Shown: positions 34,074 to 41,653 of the stretch, piece by piece
Position numbering within the stretch: the first letter of the stretch is position 1
How the letters are laid out: the number at the start of each line of letters is the position of its first letter
Assembly: GCF_900187505.1 (NCBI RefSeq)
Contig: NZ_FYDL01000019.1
Coordinates: forward strand, 18,017-82,016
Direction: 5' to 3'
Length of the DNA: 64,000 nt
From: Pseudomonas sp. Irchel s3h17
GTDB taxonomy: Bacteria; Pseudomonadota; Gammaproteobacteria; Pseudomonadales; Pseudomonadaceae
The notes under the pieces: model-generated
Seen by the model: only the letters and a program-made list of their open reading frames with translations
Databases searched by the model: none
What the model was told of the DNA's origin: nothing
Program-made: the position numbers and the translations under genes

Positions 34074-34302
34074 TACCAGTCCACTTGCCGGTGAGGGCAC
34101 TGACTTCTTCATCACTGGCAAAATCTCCGGCATCAGCCTCTTTCAAAGCCTGCTGGATTTCTTCGATTTGCCAGGTTTCTCGAGCCAGGTACTCACGAAG
34201 CGCATCGACGGCCAGGAAGGATTTACTCCGACCTGTCGCTTTGGCCAGGCTGGCGAGGGTGTCGGCAATTTCGTCTGGCAGGCGCAAAGACATGACGGAC
34301 AT
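34063..34302 (-). CDS. RHH antitoxin (ParD/RelB-like)
   Basis: The 79-residue protein has an N-terminal ribbon-helix-helix (MSVMSLRLPDEIADTLASLAKATGRSKSFLAVDALREYLARE) that binds the operon promoter and a C-terminal tail (QIEEIQQALKEADAGDFASDEEVSAL) that would wrap the toxin. It precedes and overlaps the toxin gene by 11 nt, the standard antitoxin-first order. A nested palindrome lies just upstream. Confidence 0.9.
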   Translation of the reverse strand: MSVMSLRLPDEIADTLASLAKATGRSKSFLAVDALREYLARETWQIEEIQQALKEADAGDFASDEEVSALTGKWTGNAR

Positions 34303-34313
34303 GGCTGTCTCGA

Positions 34314-34342
34314 TGTAGTGGTTTGTAATACAACATACTACA
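34314..34342. promoter_or_regulatory. Nested palindromic operator of the toxin-antitoxin operon
   Basis: TGTAGT (34314-34319) and ACTACA (34337-34342) are outer arms, and TTGTA-A-TACAA (34323-34333) is an inner perfect palindrome. It starts 12 nt upstream of the antitoxin ATG, where RHH antitoxins bind for autoregulation. Confidence 0.75.
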
Positions 34343-34425
34343 TTGCAGTCAGGGAGGCGGAACTAGTCCCGCTCGTCTGTTGCGCCCAGGGCTTTGATTC
34401 AAAACATCACTCCGAGGTACCCAGC

Positions 34426-34839
34426 ATGCTCCACGGCCTCAACCACCTGACCCTGGCGGTCACCGATCTGGAGCGCAGCCTGGCGTTTTATCATGGCCTG
34501 CTGCAGCTGCGCCTCGACGCCACCTGGGACCACGGTGCCTATCTGTCGTTGCCAGGGTTGTGGTTGTGCCTGTCGCTTGACCCCAGGCGTGAGCCTGGCG
34601 TCGCTGCCGATTACACCCATTACGCCTTCAGCCTGGGGGTCGACGATTTCCCGGTGTTCGTCGCGCGCTTGCGAACGGCCGCCGTGCCAGAGTGGCGAGA
34701 CAACCGCAGCGAAGGCGAGTCGTTCTATTTCCTGGACCCCGATGGGCATCAGCTTGAAGCCCACGTCGGTGACCTGGCATCACGGCTTGAGGCCTGTCGC
34801 CAGCGGCCCTATGCCGGGATGAAGATCTTCACCGCGTAA
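34426..34839 (+). CDS. fosA: Fosfomycin resistance glutathione transferase
   Basis: FosA opens fosfomycin's epoxide with glutathione, using Mn2+ and K+. The 137-residue protein begins MLHGLNHLTLAVTDLERSLAFY and closely matches P. aeruginosa FosA. Metal ligands are present: His7 (NHLT), His65 (ADYTHYAF) and Glu111 (DGHQLEAHVG). The NRSEGESFYFLDPDGH block is intact. It therefore looks functional. The start is the ATG at 34426, after GAGG; the long upstream reading is not supported. Confidence 0.95.
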   Translation: MLHGLNHLTLAVTDLERSLAFYHGLLQLRLDATWDHGAYLSLPGLWLCLSLDPRREPGVAADYTHYAFSLGVDDFPVFVARLRTAAVPEWRDNRSEGESFYFLDPDGHQLEAHVGDLASRLEACRQRPYAGMKIFTA

Positions 34840-34988
34840 CGCCCGGCATCGACGCGGCGGGTGAGGTATGACTTCAGGTCATGACCTTCTGAGTTTTTAT
34901 GGTTACAGGCACTGCCTGGGCTTGTGATAAAAAAGCGCATTCCAGCACGCCGTCATGGCCTGGATGGCCTTACAGGGAGTGTTAACCG

Positions 34989-35633
34989 ATGACGCCTTCA
35001 TTGTTGTTCGCCGTACTTGCCTCGGGTTTTATCTACGGCATTACCCCGGGGCCGGGTGTGCTCGCGGTTTTCGGGATCGGTGCCACCCGAGGCCGGCGCG
35101 CGGGCGCGGGGTTTCTCTGTGGTCACTTGTTGGGCGATGTGGTCTGGTGCAGCACGGCGTTGATCGCCATTGTCGGTGCGCGGGAAATCGGCAGCAGCGC
35201 GTTTGACGTGCTCGGGGTGCTCAGTGGCCTGTACCTGTTCTGGTTGGGCGTGCGGGCGATCCGAAGCCGCCCCGGCAGCGGCGACACGGTGCAAGGACCG
35301 GCGCGCCAGCCGTTCTGGCACGGGATCATGTTCGGCCTGACCAATCCCAAGGCGTACCCGGTGGCCGTGGCGACGTTTACCGCGTTGCTGTCCAGCCGCG
35401 CCGAGTTGCTGCACTGGTCAATGCTGCCGTGGCTGATCGCCCTGAGCTTCCTTGGCGGTATCGCGGCATACGCTATTCTGATCGGGATCGTGGGCGCTCG
35501 TCGGGTGCGCTCGCTGTATCAGCGTCATGAGCTGGCAATTACCCGGATTTGCGGGGTAATGTTCATCGGTTTCGCCATCAACGCCCTGCTGCACGCGGTG
35601 CCAGGCCTGCTGGCACACAAGGCTGGAGGCTGA
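34989..35633 (+). CDS. LysE/RhtB-family amino acid exporter
   Basis: The 214-residue membrane protein has about six hydrophobic segments and the LysE family start FIYGITPGPGVLAVFGIGATRG (G-x3-PGP motif at about 18-22), followed by FLCGHLLGDVVWCSTALIAIVG and a conserved GLTNPKAYPVAVATF near residues 116-130. It should export amino acids or their analogues such as threonine or homoserine lactone; substrate unknown. It ends at 35633 about 100 nt before a diguanylate cyclase gene. Confidence 0.92.
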   Translation: MTPSLLFAVLASGFIYGITPGPGVLAVFGIGATRGRRAGAGFLCGHLLGDVVWCSTALIAIVGAREIGSSAFDVLGVLSGLYLFWLGVRAIRSRPGSGDTVQGPARQPFWHGIMFGLTNPKAYPVAVATFTALLSSRAELLHWSMLPWLIALSFLGGIAAYAILIGIVGARRVRSLYQRHELAITRICGVMFIGFAINALLHAVPGLLAHKAGG

Positions 35634-35734
35634 ACGCAAGGCTGCGTCAGCTGCAACGAGGCACCCGTGCCCAGGGATTGCCAGGTCCATGGACTGATAC
35701 TCATAGCTGCATTTTTGGACAGTATCCATCCAAA

Positions 35735-37078
35735 ATGACCACCAGAAATTCCGCACCGCTGGCCAGTTACATCGATCTGTTGCTTGACGTCGTGTGTGCC
35801 GTCGACAGCCAGGGACGCTTTGTCTTTGTCAGTGCTTCCTGCGAGCAAGTGTTCGGCTACACCCAGGACGAACTGATCGGCCAACAGATGATCGAAATGG
35901 TGCACCCGGCCGACCGTCAGCGGACGCTGGACGCTGCCCGGGAAATCATGCGCGGCCAACCGAACCCCAATTTCGAAAACCGTTACCTGCGCAAGGACGG
36001 CCAGGTGGTGCATATCATGTGGTCGGCGCGCTGGTCCGAGGTCGATCAATTGCGCATCGCCGTGGCCCGCGACATCACCGAGCGCAAGCTGGCCGAGTCC
36101 CGGCAGGCGGCCTTGTATGCAATCTCCGAAGCCGCCCATGCCGCAGAGGATTTGCTGGCACTGTTCAAGCGTATCCACCAGTTGATCGGCGAGTGGTTGC
36201 CGGCGCTGAACTTTTCGGTGGCGCTCTATGACGAGCACTGCGAACAACTGAACTTTCCCTATCATGTCGATCATCACGAGTGTGATCCCGAGTTCAGTGT
36301 GACCGGGAGGCTGTGCGCCGAGGTGATCCGCTCCGGGCAACCGGTGCTGGTGACACCCGAGCAGCCATTCGCGGTGTCCGATGGTTCCGCTGTCGTCAGC
36401 GATCAGGACGCCCCGTGCTGGCTGGGGGTGCCCCTGAGCTCGCAAAAAGGCACCATTGGCGCCTTGATCGTCAAAAGCATGCCCGGTGACGTGCACTACA
36501 CCGAGCGCGACAAGGAGTTGCTGCAGTACGTGTGTGCCCAGGTCGCGGCGGCCATTGAGCGCAAGCAGTTGCACAGCCGTCTGCAATACATGGCCCAGCA
36601 CGACCACCTGACTCGCTTGCCCAATCGCGAGTTGCTGCGCGAGCGCATGGCCTCGGCCTTGGGCAAAGCCAAGCGGGACCTGGGACGCATGGCGCTGCTG
36701 TACGTCGACCTGGATGATTTCAAGCAGGTCAACGACACCTACGGTCACGGCGTTGGCGACATGTTGCTGCAAGCGGTGGCCAATCGGCTACAAGGCTGTG
36801 TACGTGAGTCCGACACGGTGGCACGCATTGGCGGCGATGAGTTCGTCGTGTTGCTCGACAGTGTCCAGGCCGCTGAAGATGCCGCGCGGGTGGCGATCAA
36901 GATCCGCCAGGTGCTGGCTCAACCCATGCGCCTGGACAGCCATAGCCTGAACATCCTGCCGAGCATTGGCGTGGCGCTGTACCCCGAGCACGGCACCGAA
37001 GAGAAGCAACTGTTCAAGCATGCCGATGAAGCCATGTACGCCGCCAAACGCTTGAGTGAGCATCTGGATCGCGCCTGA
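35735..37078 (+). CDS. PAS-GAF-GGDEF diguanylate cyclase
   Basis: The 447-residue protein makes cyclic di-GMP. It has a PAS domain (about 15-115, ending VARDITERKLAE), a GAF-like region (about 135-275, APCWLGVPLSSQKGTIGALIVK) and a GGDEF domain from about 283 (HDHLTRLPNR). The active site is intact (GGDEF 366-370, preceded by ARI), and the inhibitory I-site RxxD is present (RESD, 357-360). There are no transmembrane segments, so it is a cytosolic sensor. The ATG at 35735 is used; upstream in-frame sequence extends into the LysE gene and is a shadow. Trigger unknown. Confidence 0.94.
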   Translation: MTTRNSAPLASYIDLLLDVVCAVDSQGRFVFVSASCEQVFGYTQDELIGQQMIEMVHPADRQRTLDAAREIMRGQPNPNFENRYLRKDGQVVHIMWSARWSEVDQLRIAVARDITERKLAESRQAALYAISEAAHAAEDLLALFKRIHQLIGEWLPALNFSVALYDEHCEQLNFPYHVDHHECDPEFSVTGRLCAEVIRSGQPVLVTPEQPFAVSDGSAVVSDQDAPCWLGVPLSSQKGTIGALIVKSMPGDVHYTERDKELLQYVCAQVAAAIERKQLHSRLQYMAQHDHLTRLPNRELLRERMASALGKAKRDLGRMALLYVDLDDFKQVNDTYGHGVGDMLLQAVANRLQGCVRESDTVARIGGDEFVVLLDSVQAAEDAARVAIKIRQVLAQPMRLDSHSLNILPSIGVALYPEHGTEEKQLFKHADEAMYAAKRLSEHLDRA

Positions 37079-37202
37079 TCGGGTTCGGGGAACCGTTCGT
37101 CGCTGTCAGTACCAATGAGCTAAACCTTTGCCTGGTTTTGCCTTCTGAAGACAAGTGGGGGCACCCACTGCACTCATCTGTCTGTTCAAGGAGGGCGCGA
37201 CC

Positions 37203-37706
37203 ATGATCATGGTGGCCAGCCGACTATCGACCATCTGTCTTGCCGTGCTACTGGGGCTTGGTGCCCGCAGCGCATTGGCCGAATCACCGGTCGAATTCAT
37301 CAACGAGGCCTCGGCCCAAGGCATGGCGGATATTGAAGCCAGCCGTATGGCGCACCAGAAAACCGAGTCCAAGGCGATCAAGGACTACACCATTGTAGTG
37401 ATCAACGACCGCACCACGGCCAACCAGCACCTGGCGAAAATCGCCAGGAAACTCGACCTGCCGGTGGCGTCACGGGAAGAGGTGATGAGCAAGGCCAAGA
37501 CCTTGATACCGCACATCCAGGATGGCGAGTCGTTCGATTCGGCCTACACCGCCAGCCAGGTGAAAACCACCGAGCACACTATCGAACACCTGCAGCGAGA
37601 AGCGAGCACCACCGACGTACCGGAGATCAAGGCTTTCGTCGAAGAAACCTTGCCCACGCTTGAGCATCATCTGCAAATGGCCAGGGCTTTGCCGGCGAGT
37701 CGTTAA
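37203..37706 (+). CDS. DUF4142 exported protein
   Basis: The 167-residue protein has a signal peptide (MIMVASRLSTICLAVLLGLGARSALA) and a helical DUF4142 domain: EFINEASAQGMADIEASRMAHQKTESKAIKDYTIVVINDRTTANQHLAKIARKL. The family is exported, of unknown function, and sometimes linked to stress. The ATG at 37203 has a GGAGG site just upstream. It stands alone. Confidence 0.88.
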   Translation: MIMVASRLSTICLAVLLGLGARSALAESPVEFINEASAQGMADIEASRMAHQKTESKAIKDYTIVVINDRTTANQHLAKIARKLDLPVASREEVMSKAKTLIPHIQDGESFDSAYTASQVKTTEHTIEHLQREASTTDVPEIKAFVEETLPTLEHHLQMARALPASR

Positions 37707-37838
37707 TACGCGTTGGCACTGATTCAAGTACTGCTGCGCCTGTCAGCCGCCGGTGTGCTTTCCAGAGGGATCATTCCTTCTTCGTCCTGGTCGCGGCTGC
37801 GCATTCTCAGCGCCTCCCGTCGCTTGATGTCCCGGCAT

Positions 37839-38354
37839 TCAGCCCGACACCGTCACCTCAACCTCCCACCCGAAGTACCCCAGCACCTCACAGTTGCTGT
37901 CCACCAACATGAAACCCAGCTCGCAGCGCTCGACACCCGGACTCAATGGGCGGCAGCGCCAATAGTGATCGTTGGCTTTTCCGGTCAGCGGTTCGGTGGG
38001 GATTTCGGGGTTGGGTGCGGGCAGGGGCAACTGACTGTGCACCACCAGTTGGGGTGGTTCGAGCACACCAGTATCTCCCACGGTAAGGTTGTAGAGCACC
38101 ACGCTGTGTTCGGCATGCAGACCCACGGTGCGACCGCGCAGGTGGAGGGCGCCTGAGAGGGGGATGATCAGTTCATGGTCGGAGCTGCTAGCGCCCACGC
38201 TGAAAATAAAACCGTCCTCAATCATGGTCGGACGCTGTGGATCAAGGCTTGGCTGGGAGTAACGAGTCAGCAGGGTTTCAGCGTCGATGATCAGTAGCAG
38301 ATTGGTCGCTTGCTCAAGTGGGAGTGGCGAGGTTGCGCAAGTATCTGTGGACAT
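37839..38354 (-). CDS. PixA/AidA-family inclusion-body-type protein
   Basis: The 171-residue protein opens NLLLIIDAETLLTRYSQPSLDPQRPTMIEDGFIFSV, the characteristic (I/V)D-x-ET(I/L)L-x-x-Y-x3-S-x-(D/N)P-x2-PTxI pattern of PixA (Xenorhabdus inclusion protein) and AidA. It ends CELGFMLVDSNCEVLGYFGWEVEVTV. No signal peptide. A sister gene lies directly upstream. AidA in Ralstonia and Burkholderia is quorum-regulated; no regulation is evident here. Confidence 0.88.
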   Translation of the reverse strand: MSTDTCATSPLPLEQATNLLLIIDAETLLTRYSQPSLDPQRPTMIEDGFIFSVGASSSDHELIIPLSGALHLRGRTVGLHAEHSVVLYNLTVGDTGVLEPPQLVVHSQLPLPAPNPEIPTEPLTGKANDHYWRCRPLSPGVERCELGFMLVDSNCEVLGYFGWEVEVTVSG

Positions 38355-38474
38355 CACGGATTCCTTTCATGATGTAGGGGAATGCGGTCACCGCTTCGGC
38401 CTTTGTAAGACATTCCGTTCTTGTCAGGGCGAGCGACGAAGGTGCGACCCCTTGTTGCCAAGGGGCCGCCCGGA

Positions 38475-38978
38475 TCAGTTGCGGATGGTGATGAACGGAT
38501 CCCACGAACAGCAACCGACAATCTTGCAATCGCGGTCCACGATCAGGAAGTTGAAGTGATAGGTCACACTGCCGCATGCCAGTGTTTCCGATGACCAGTA
38601 GTGGTTATCGACTTTCTGGCAGCTGGGTACTGACGGGTTGCTGGTATTGGGTACCGCAACGCAGGCGGTGGCCTTGCGTGGGACAGGGGTGGAGATCAGC
38701 TCGTTACCCACGTTGCCGATGAACTTGTAGAAAATTACCGCCGTTTCAAAGCTCTGCGACAGACTGGTTTCGCGCCAGCGAATCAGGTCACCCACCTGGG
38801 CCCTCAGGTTGAGTTCACCACCCGCCTGGCCATTGATCACGTTGTTCTGATTGGTAACCATGTATACGTGATTGACATCGATCATCGTTGGCGCTGCGGG
38901 GTTTTTGCTGATGCCCGGGTAGTTTTTCAGAATGGTTTCAGTGTCGATCGAAACAAGCACATCCGTGACTCGAGACAT
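38475..38978 (-). CDS. PixA/AidA-family inclusion-body-type protein, upstream copy
   Basis: The 167-residue protein starts MSRVTDVLVSIDTETILKNY with the same PixA/AidA signature and shares domain order with the downstream gene (LRAQVGDLIRWRETSLSQSFETAVIFYKF, then VDNHYWSSETLACGSVTYHFNFLIVDRDC). It has a strong AAGGAG ribosome site 6 nt upstream. It extends no signal peptide. Likely product of tandem duplication, or a heterologous pair. Function unknown. Confidence 0.88.
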   Translation of the reverse strand: MSRVTDVLVSIDTETILKNYPGISKNPAAPTMIDVNHVYMVTNQNNVINGQAGGELNLRAQVGDLIRWRETSLSQSFETAVIFYKFIGNVGNELISTPVPRKATACVAVPNTSNPSVPSCQKVDNHYWSSETLACGSVTYHFNFLIVDRDCKIVGCCSWDPFITIRN

Positions 38979-39422
38979 AGTAAAGCTCCTTGTTTTCATA
39001 GTGAGCGCCTGACCTCTGCCAGACACCATATCGCTTGCTAGCCTTGCGGCTGCCGTAAGCGCTACTACTGGAACCCACCGATCACAGGGCACGAGCTGGC
39101 CTTGCTCCTTACCTACAAAAGTGACGGCTCGGGTTCCTTCCAACAGGCCGCGTCTGCACTATAGGTGCCTACTTGATACTGTCAAAACAGCGGGTGAGCA
39201 GCTCGACGAGTGGTCGGTTTTTTTCGGGTTTGCGATAAGGAATGCAGCATTCAGAACGGATTTTTGTAGGCATTTGGCTCGTCGTCGGTTGCGTGGCGCA
39301 GATGTTTCAACCGGTTACTGCCGCTTGACGAAGTTGCCGGGGCCGTCGCTTACTGGCGCCCCGCGAGCGAAACGCTGAGTCTGGCGCCTCGCTCCCGTCC
39401 TGATCGGTGACAGGAGTATGCG

Positions 39423-40193
39423 ATGAGTTGGTCCGCCAAACAGTACGTGGCTTTCGAAGATGAGCGCACGCGCCCGGCGCGTGATCTGCTGGCTGCAATC
39501 CCCAACCGGGATGCGCGTTCGGTGATCGACATCGGTTGCGGCCCCGGAAACTCCACCGAGTTGCTGGTACAGCGTTTTGCCGATGCCTCGGTCCGTGGCA
39601 TCGACAGTTCTGCCGACATGATCGAGTCCGCTCGCAAGCGCTTGCCGAGTGTACGTTTCGACACCACGGATATCGCGACCTGGAGCGAGCCTGGCCCGTT
39701 CGATGTGATCTTCGCCAACGCTGTGCTCCAGTGGTTGCCCGACCACGGCACGCTGCTGCCATCACTGGTGGCCAAGCTCGCGCCAGGGGGCAGCCTGGCG
39801 ATCCAGATGCCTGACAACCTCGAGCAACCCGCGCACCGCATGATGCGCGAAGTCGCCGCCAACGGCCCATGGGCGGGCAAGCTGGCGGACATCGCCGGAC
39901 AGCGCACGACCCTGGACGATGCCACGACCTACTACCAGATGCTCTGTACCAGCAGCTCGCGGGTCGATGTATGGCGCACCACCTACCATCACCCGCTGGC
40001 GGGTGGCCCCGCAGCAGTGGTCGAGTGGTTCAAGGGCAGTGGTCTGCGACCGTTTCTGGAACCGCTTGGCGAGACGGAGAAAAATCGCTACCTGGCGCAG
40101 TACCTGGAGGCAATCGAGCCCTTCTTCCCGGAACTGGCCGATGGCTCGGTGCTGTTGCCATTCCCGCGCGTCTTCATCGTCGCGACCCGCTAA
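39423..40193 (+). CDS. tam: Trans-aconitate 2-methyltransferase
   Basis: The 256-residue SAM-dependent methyltransferase esterifies trans-aconitate, a non-enzymatic by-product that inhibits aconitase. The start WSAKQYVAFEDERTRPARDLLAAIP and motif I VIDIGCGPGNSTELL (about 34-48) match Tam, as does NAVLQWLPDH in the middle. The ending PFPRVFIVATR is also typical. Its neighbours are unrelated. Confidence 0.93.
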   Translation: MSWSAKQYVAFEDERTRPARDLLAAIPNRDARSVIDIGCGPGNSTELLVQRFADASVRGIDSSADMIESARKRLPSVRFDTTDIATWSEPGPFDVIFANAVLQWLPDHGTLLPSLVAKLAPGGSLAIQMPDNLEQPAHRMMREVAANGPWAGKLADIAGQRTTLDDATTYYQMLCTSSSRVDVWRTTYHHPLAGGPAAVVEWFKGSGLRPFLEPLGETEKNRYLAQYLEAIEPFFPELADGSVLLPFPRVFIVATR

Positions 40194-40199
40194 GGGCGA

Positions 40200-40613
40200 T
40201 CAGCCCTGCTGCAACACCTTCAACGCCGCCGAGGCCAGAAAGCCGGAGCGGCTTTTTTCTTCCGGGTGATGCAGCACGTATTCGTCGATGCGGGTCAGCA
40301 GATAACCGGGCAGGGTGATGTTGAGTTTCTGCGCTTTGCCCAGGTACTTGGTGACGTCGATGTCCACCAGTGCCCAGGTGACACCGGCGTATTGCGGATT
40401 GGCCGCATGCAGGGTGACTTTGTTGGCCGACGGAATCGCCGAGCCGTCTTCGGCGAGGATCTCGAAGTGACCCTCGATGGCCTCCCGAGCCATGGCGATG
40501 GCATCGTCCAGGTCATCACCGGCCGAGAAGCATCCCGGAATATCCGGTACTTCAACGCCCCAGGCGTGTGTGTCATCGCCCATTGAAATCGCAATCGGGT
40601 AAAGCATGTTCAT
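40200..40613 (-). CDS. hicB: HicB antitoxin
   Basis: The 137-residue protein has the HicB partial RNase H fold (YPIAISMGDDTHAWGVEVPDIPGCFSAGDDLDDAIAMAREAIEGHFE, about 4-50) and a C-terminal DNA-binding RHH-like part (ITLPGYLLTRIDEYVLHHPEEKSRSGFLASAALKVL). It neutralises HicA and represses the operon. It lies 25 nt after hicA, the usual order. Confidence 0.93.
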   Translation of the reverse strand: MNMLYPIAISMGDDTHAWGVEVPDIPGCFSAGDDLDDAIAMAREAIEGHFEILAEDGSAIPSANKVTLHAANPQYAGVTWALVDIDVTKYLGKAQKLNITLPGYLLTRIDEYVLHHPEEKSRSGFLASAALKVLQQG

Positions 40614-40638
40614 TGTCCTCTGGTTGCCGTGCGCCGAT

Positions 40639-40821
40639 TCAGTACAGCAAGGCCTGTTGCAGGATGCTCACGGCCGTCTTGGTCAATAAGTCCTTTTTCG
40701 GATGCGGAACAGTCACCAGTCCAGGCTTGGTTGGGTGCTTGAAGTGGTGGTGACTGCCCCTGACCCGTACCAGGTACCAGCCGTCTGCGACGATTTGGGT
40801 GATCAAGTATCGGCTATTCAC
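40639..40821 (-). CDS. hicA: HicA mRNA interferase toxin
   Basis: The 60-residue protein is a double-stranded RNA-binding-fold ribonuclease. It shows LITQIVADGWYLVRVRGSHHHFKHPTKPGLVTVPHPKKDLLTKTAVSILQQ with the catalytic His in GSHHHFKHP. The usual Gly/Arg-rich start is slightly altered (MNSRYLITQI). It is the first gene of the hicAB operon, behind a palindromic operator. Confidence 0.93.
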   Translation of the reverse strand: MNSRYLITQIVADGWYLVRVRGSHHHFKHPTKPGLVTVPHPKKDLLTKTAVSILQQALLY

Positions 40822-40839
40822 ATCACGTCCCTGTACTGT

Positions 40840-40890
40840 GTAGGTGGTTACTATACCTACTGAAGTGCTGTTATCAACACTATAACCACC
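40840..40890. promoter_or_regulatory. Inverted repeat operator of hicAB
   Basis: GTAGGT (40840-40845)/ACCTAC (40855-40860) and GGTGGTTA (40843-40850)/TAACCACC (40883-40890) are two overlapping inverted repeats upstream of hicA. They fit binding by HicB. The remaining sequence to 41081 holds no gene. Confidence 0.7.
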
Positions 40891-41081
40891 AGGTCTGGCG
40901 GATCAGGTGATGAATGGTCGGGATCAGTGTAGGAATCACAGCGAGGTATGGCGGTTGAGGGAGGGTGCCGCGTTTTTACATAGCCTGGACTCAAAGAGTC
41001 ATTGTCTGACTCTTTTCAAAAGGTGAGTTTCAGCACCGCACTCCCCACAGAGGTAAACCGATGCGCAGAATCGCGTAGTCG

Positions 41082-41420
41082 TTACTCAAGCAGCTGATCA
41101 ATCAACACCGCGTTGGTGTAGACCAAGCTGCCATCGCTCGCACGGTGCCCGACCAGATGAAACTGACCGCGTTCGTCGTGCAAGTAGACGCGCATTTGAC
41201 AGTCGGACAAGGGGCCGTAGCCCTCGGGCATGATCAACTCCATCGTGTCCATATCGACATCGACCATGGCTTCAGGCTCGTGGGTCTTCTGCAGGCGTTC
41301 TTCGGCCTCCTCCAGGCGGAGATGGAGAGGTCCATCGACGTAGAAATGGACTTCCCCGATCGGGGCGGACTTTTGGGCATCGCTGGTTTTGCACCAGCCT
41401 TCGATCGTCAGGGCACTCAT
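41082..41420 (-). CDS. Small conserved hypothetical protein
   Basis: The 112-residue product starts MSALTIEGWCKTSDAQKSAP, with GGAGG 7 nt upstream at the ATG at 41420. It is acidic and contains a run EPEAMVDVDMDTMELIMPEGYGPLSDCQMRVYL. No signal peptide or membrane helix. I do not recognise the family; coding potential is supported by the ribosome site and codon bias. Confidence 0.7.
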   Translation of the reverse strand: MSALTIEGWCKTSDAQKSAPIGEVHFYVDGPLHLRLEEAEERLQKTHEPEAMVDVDMDTMELIMPEGYGPLSDCQMRVYLHDERGQFHLVGHRASDGSLVYTNAVLIDQLLE

Positions 41421-41653
41421 GACGAAACCTCCCATGTGGATTGCTGGGTTCTGTAGCTATCTGCCGTCCATCATCAGAAATTCAGTATAGCGGGTAGCCG
41501 GGCCTCGCTTGCCGACCTCACGGTACAACCCGATGGCTCTATACTCCTTACTGACTTTTCCGCCCGGATGGGTGGTCATTGTCTGCCCTGCTTGGACGTC
41601 AGTGGCGATGCTTTTGCATAACCAATGAACAACAGGAATAGGATGAAGAGGAA

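Noticed and set aside
35525..36772. 415-codon minus-strand frame opposite the diguanylate cyclase
   Set aside because: Shadow frame over the clearly real PAS-GAF-GGDEF gene.
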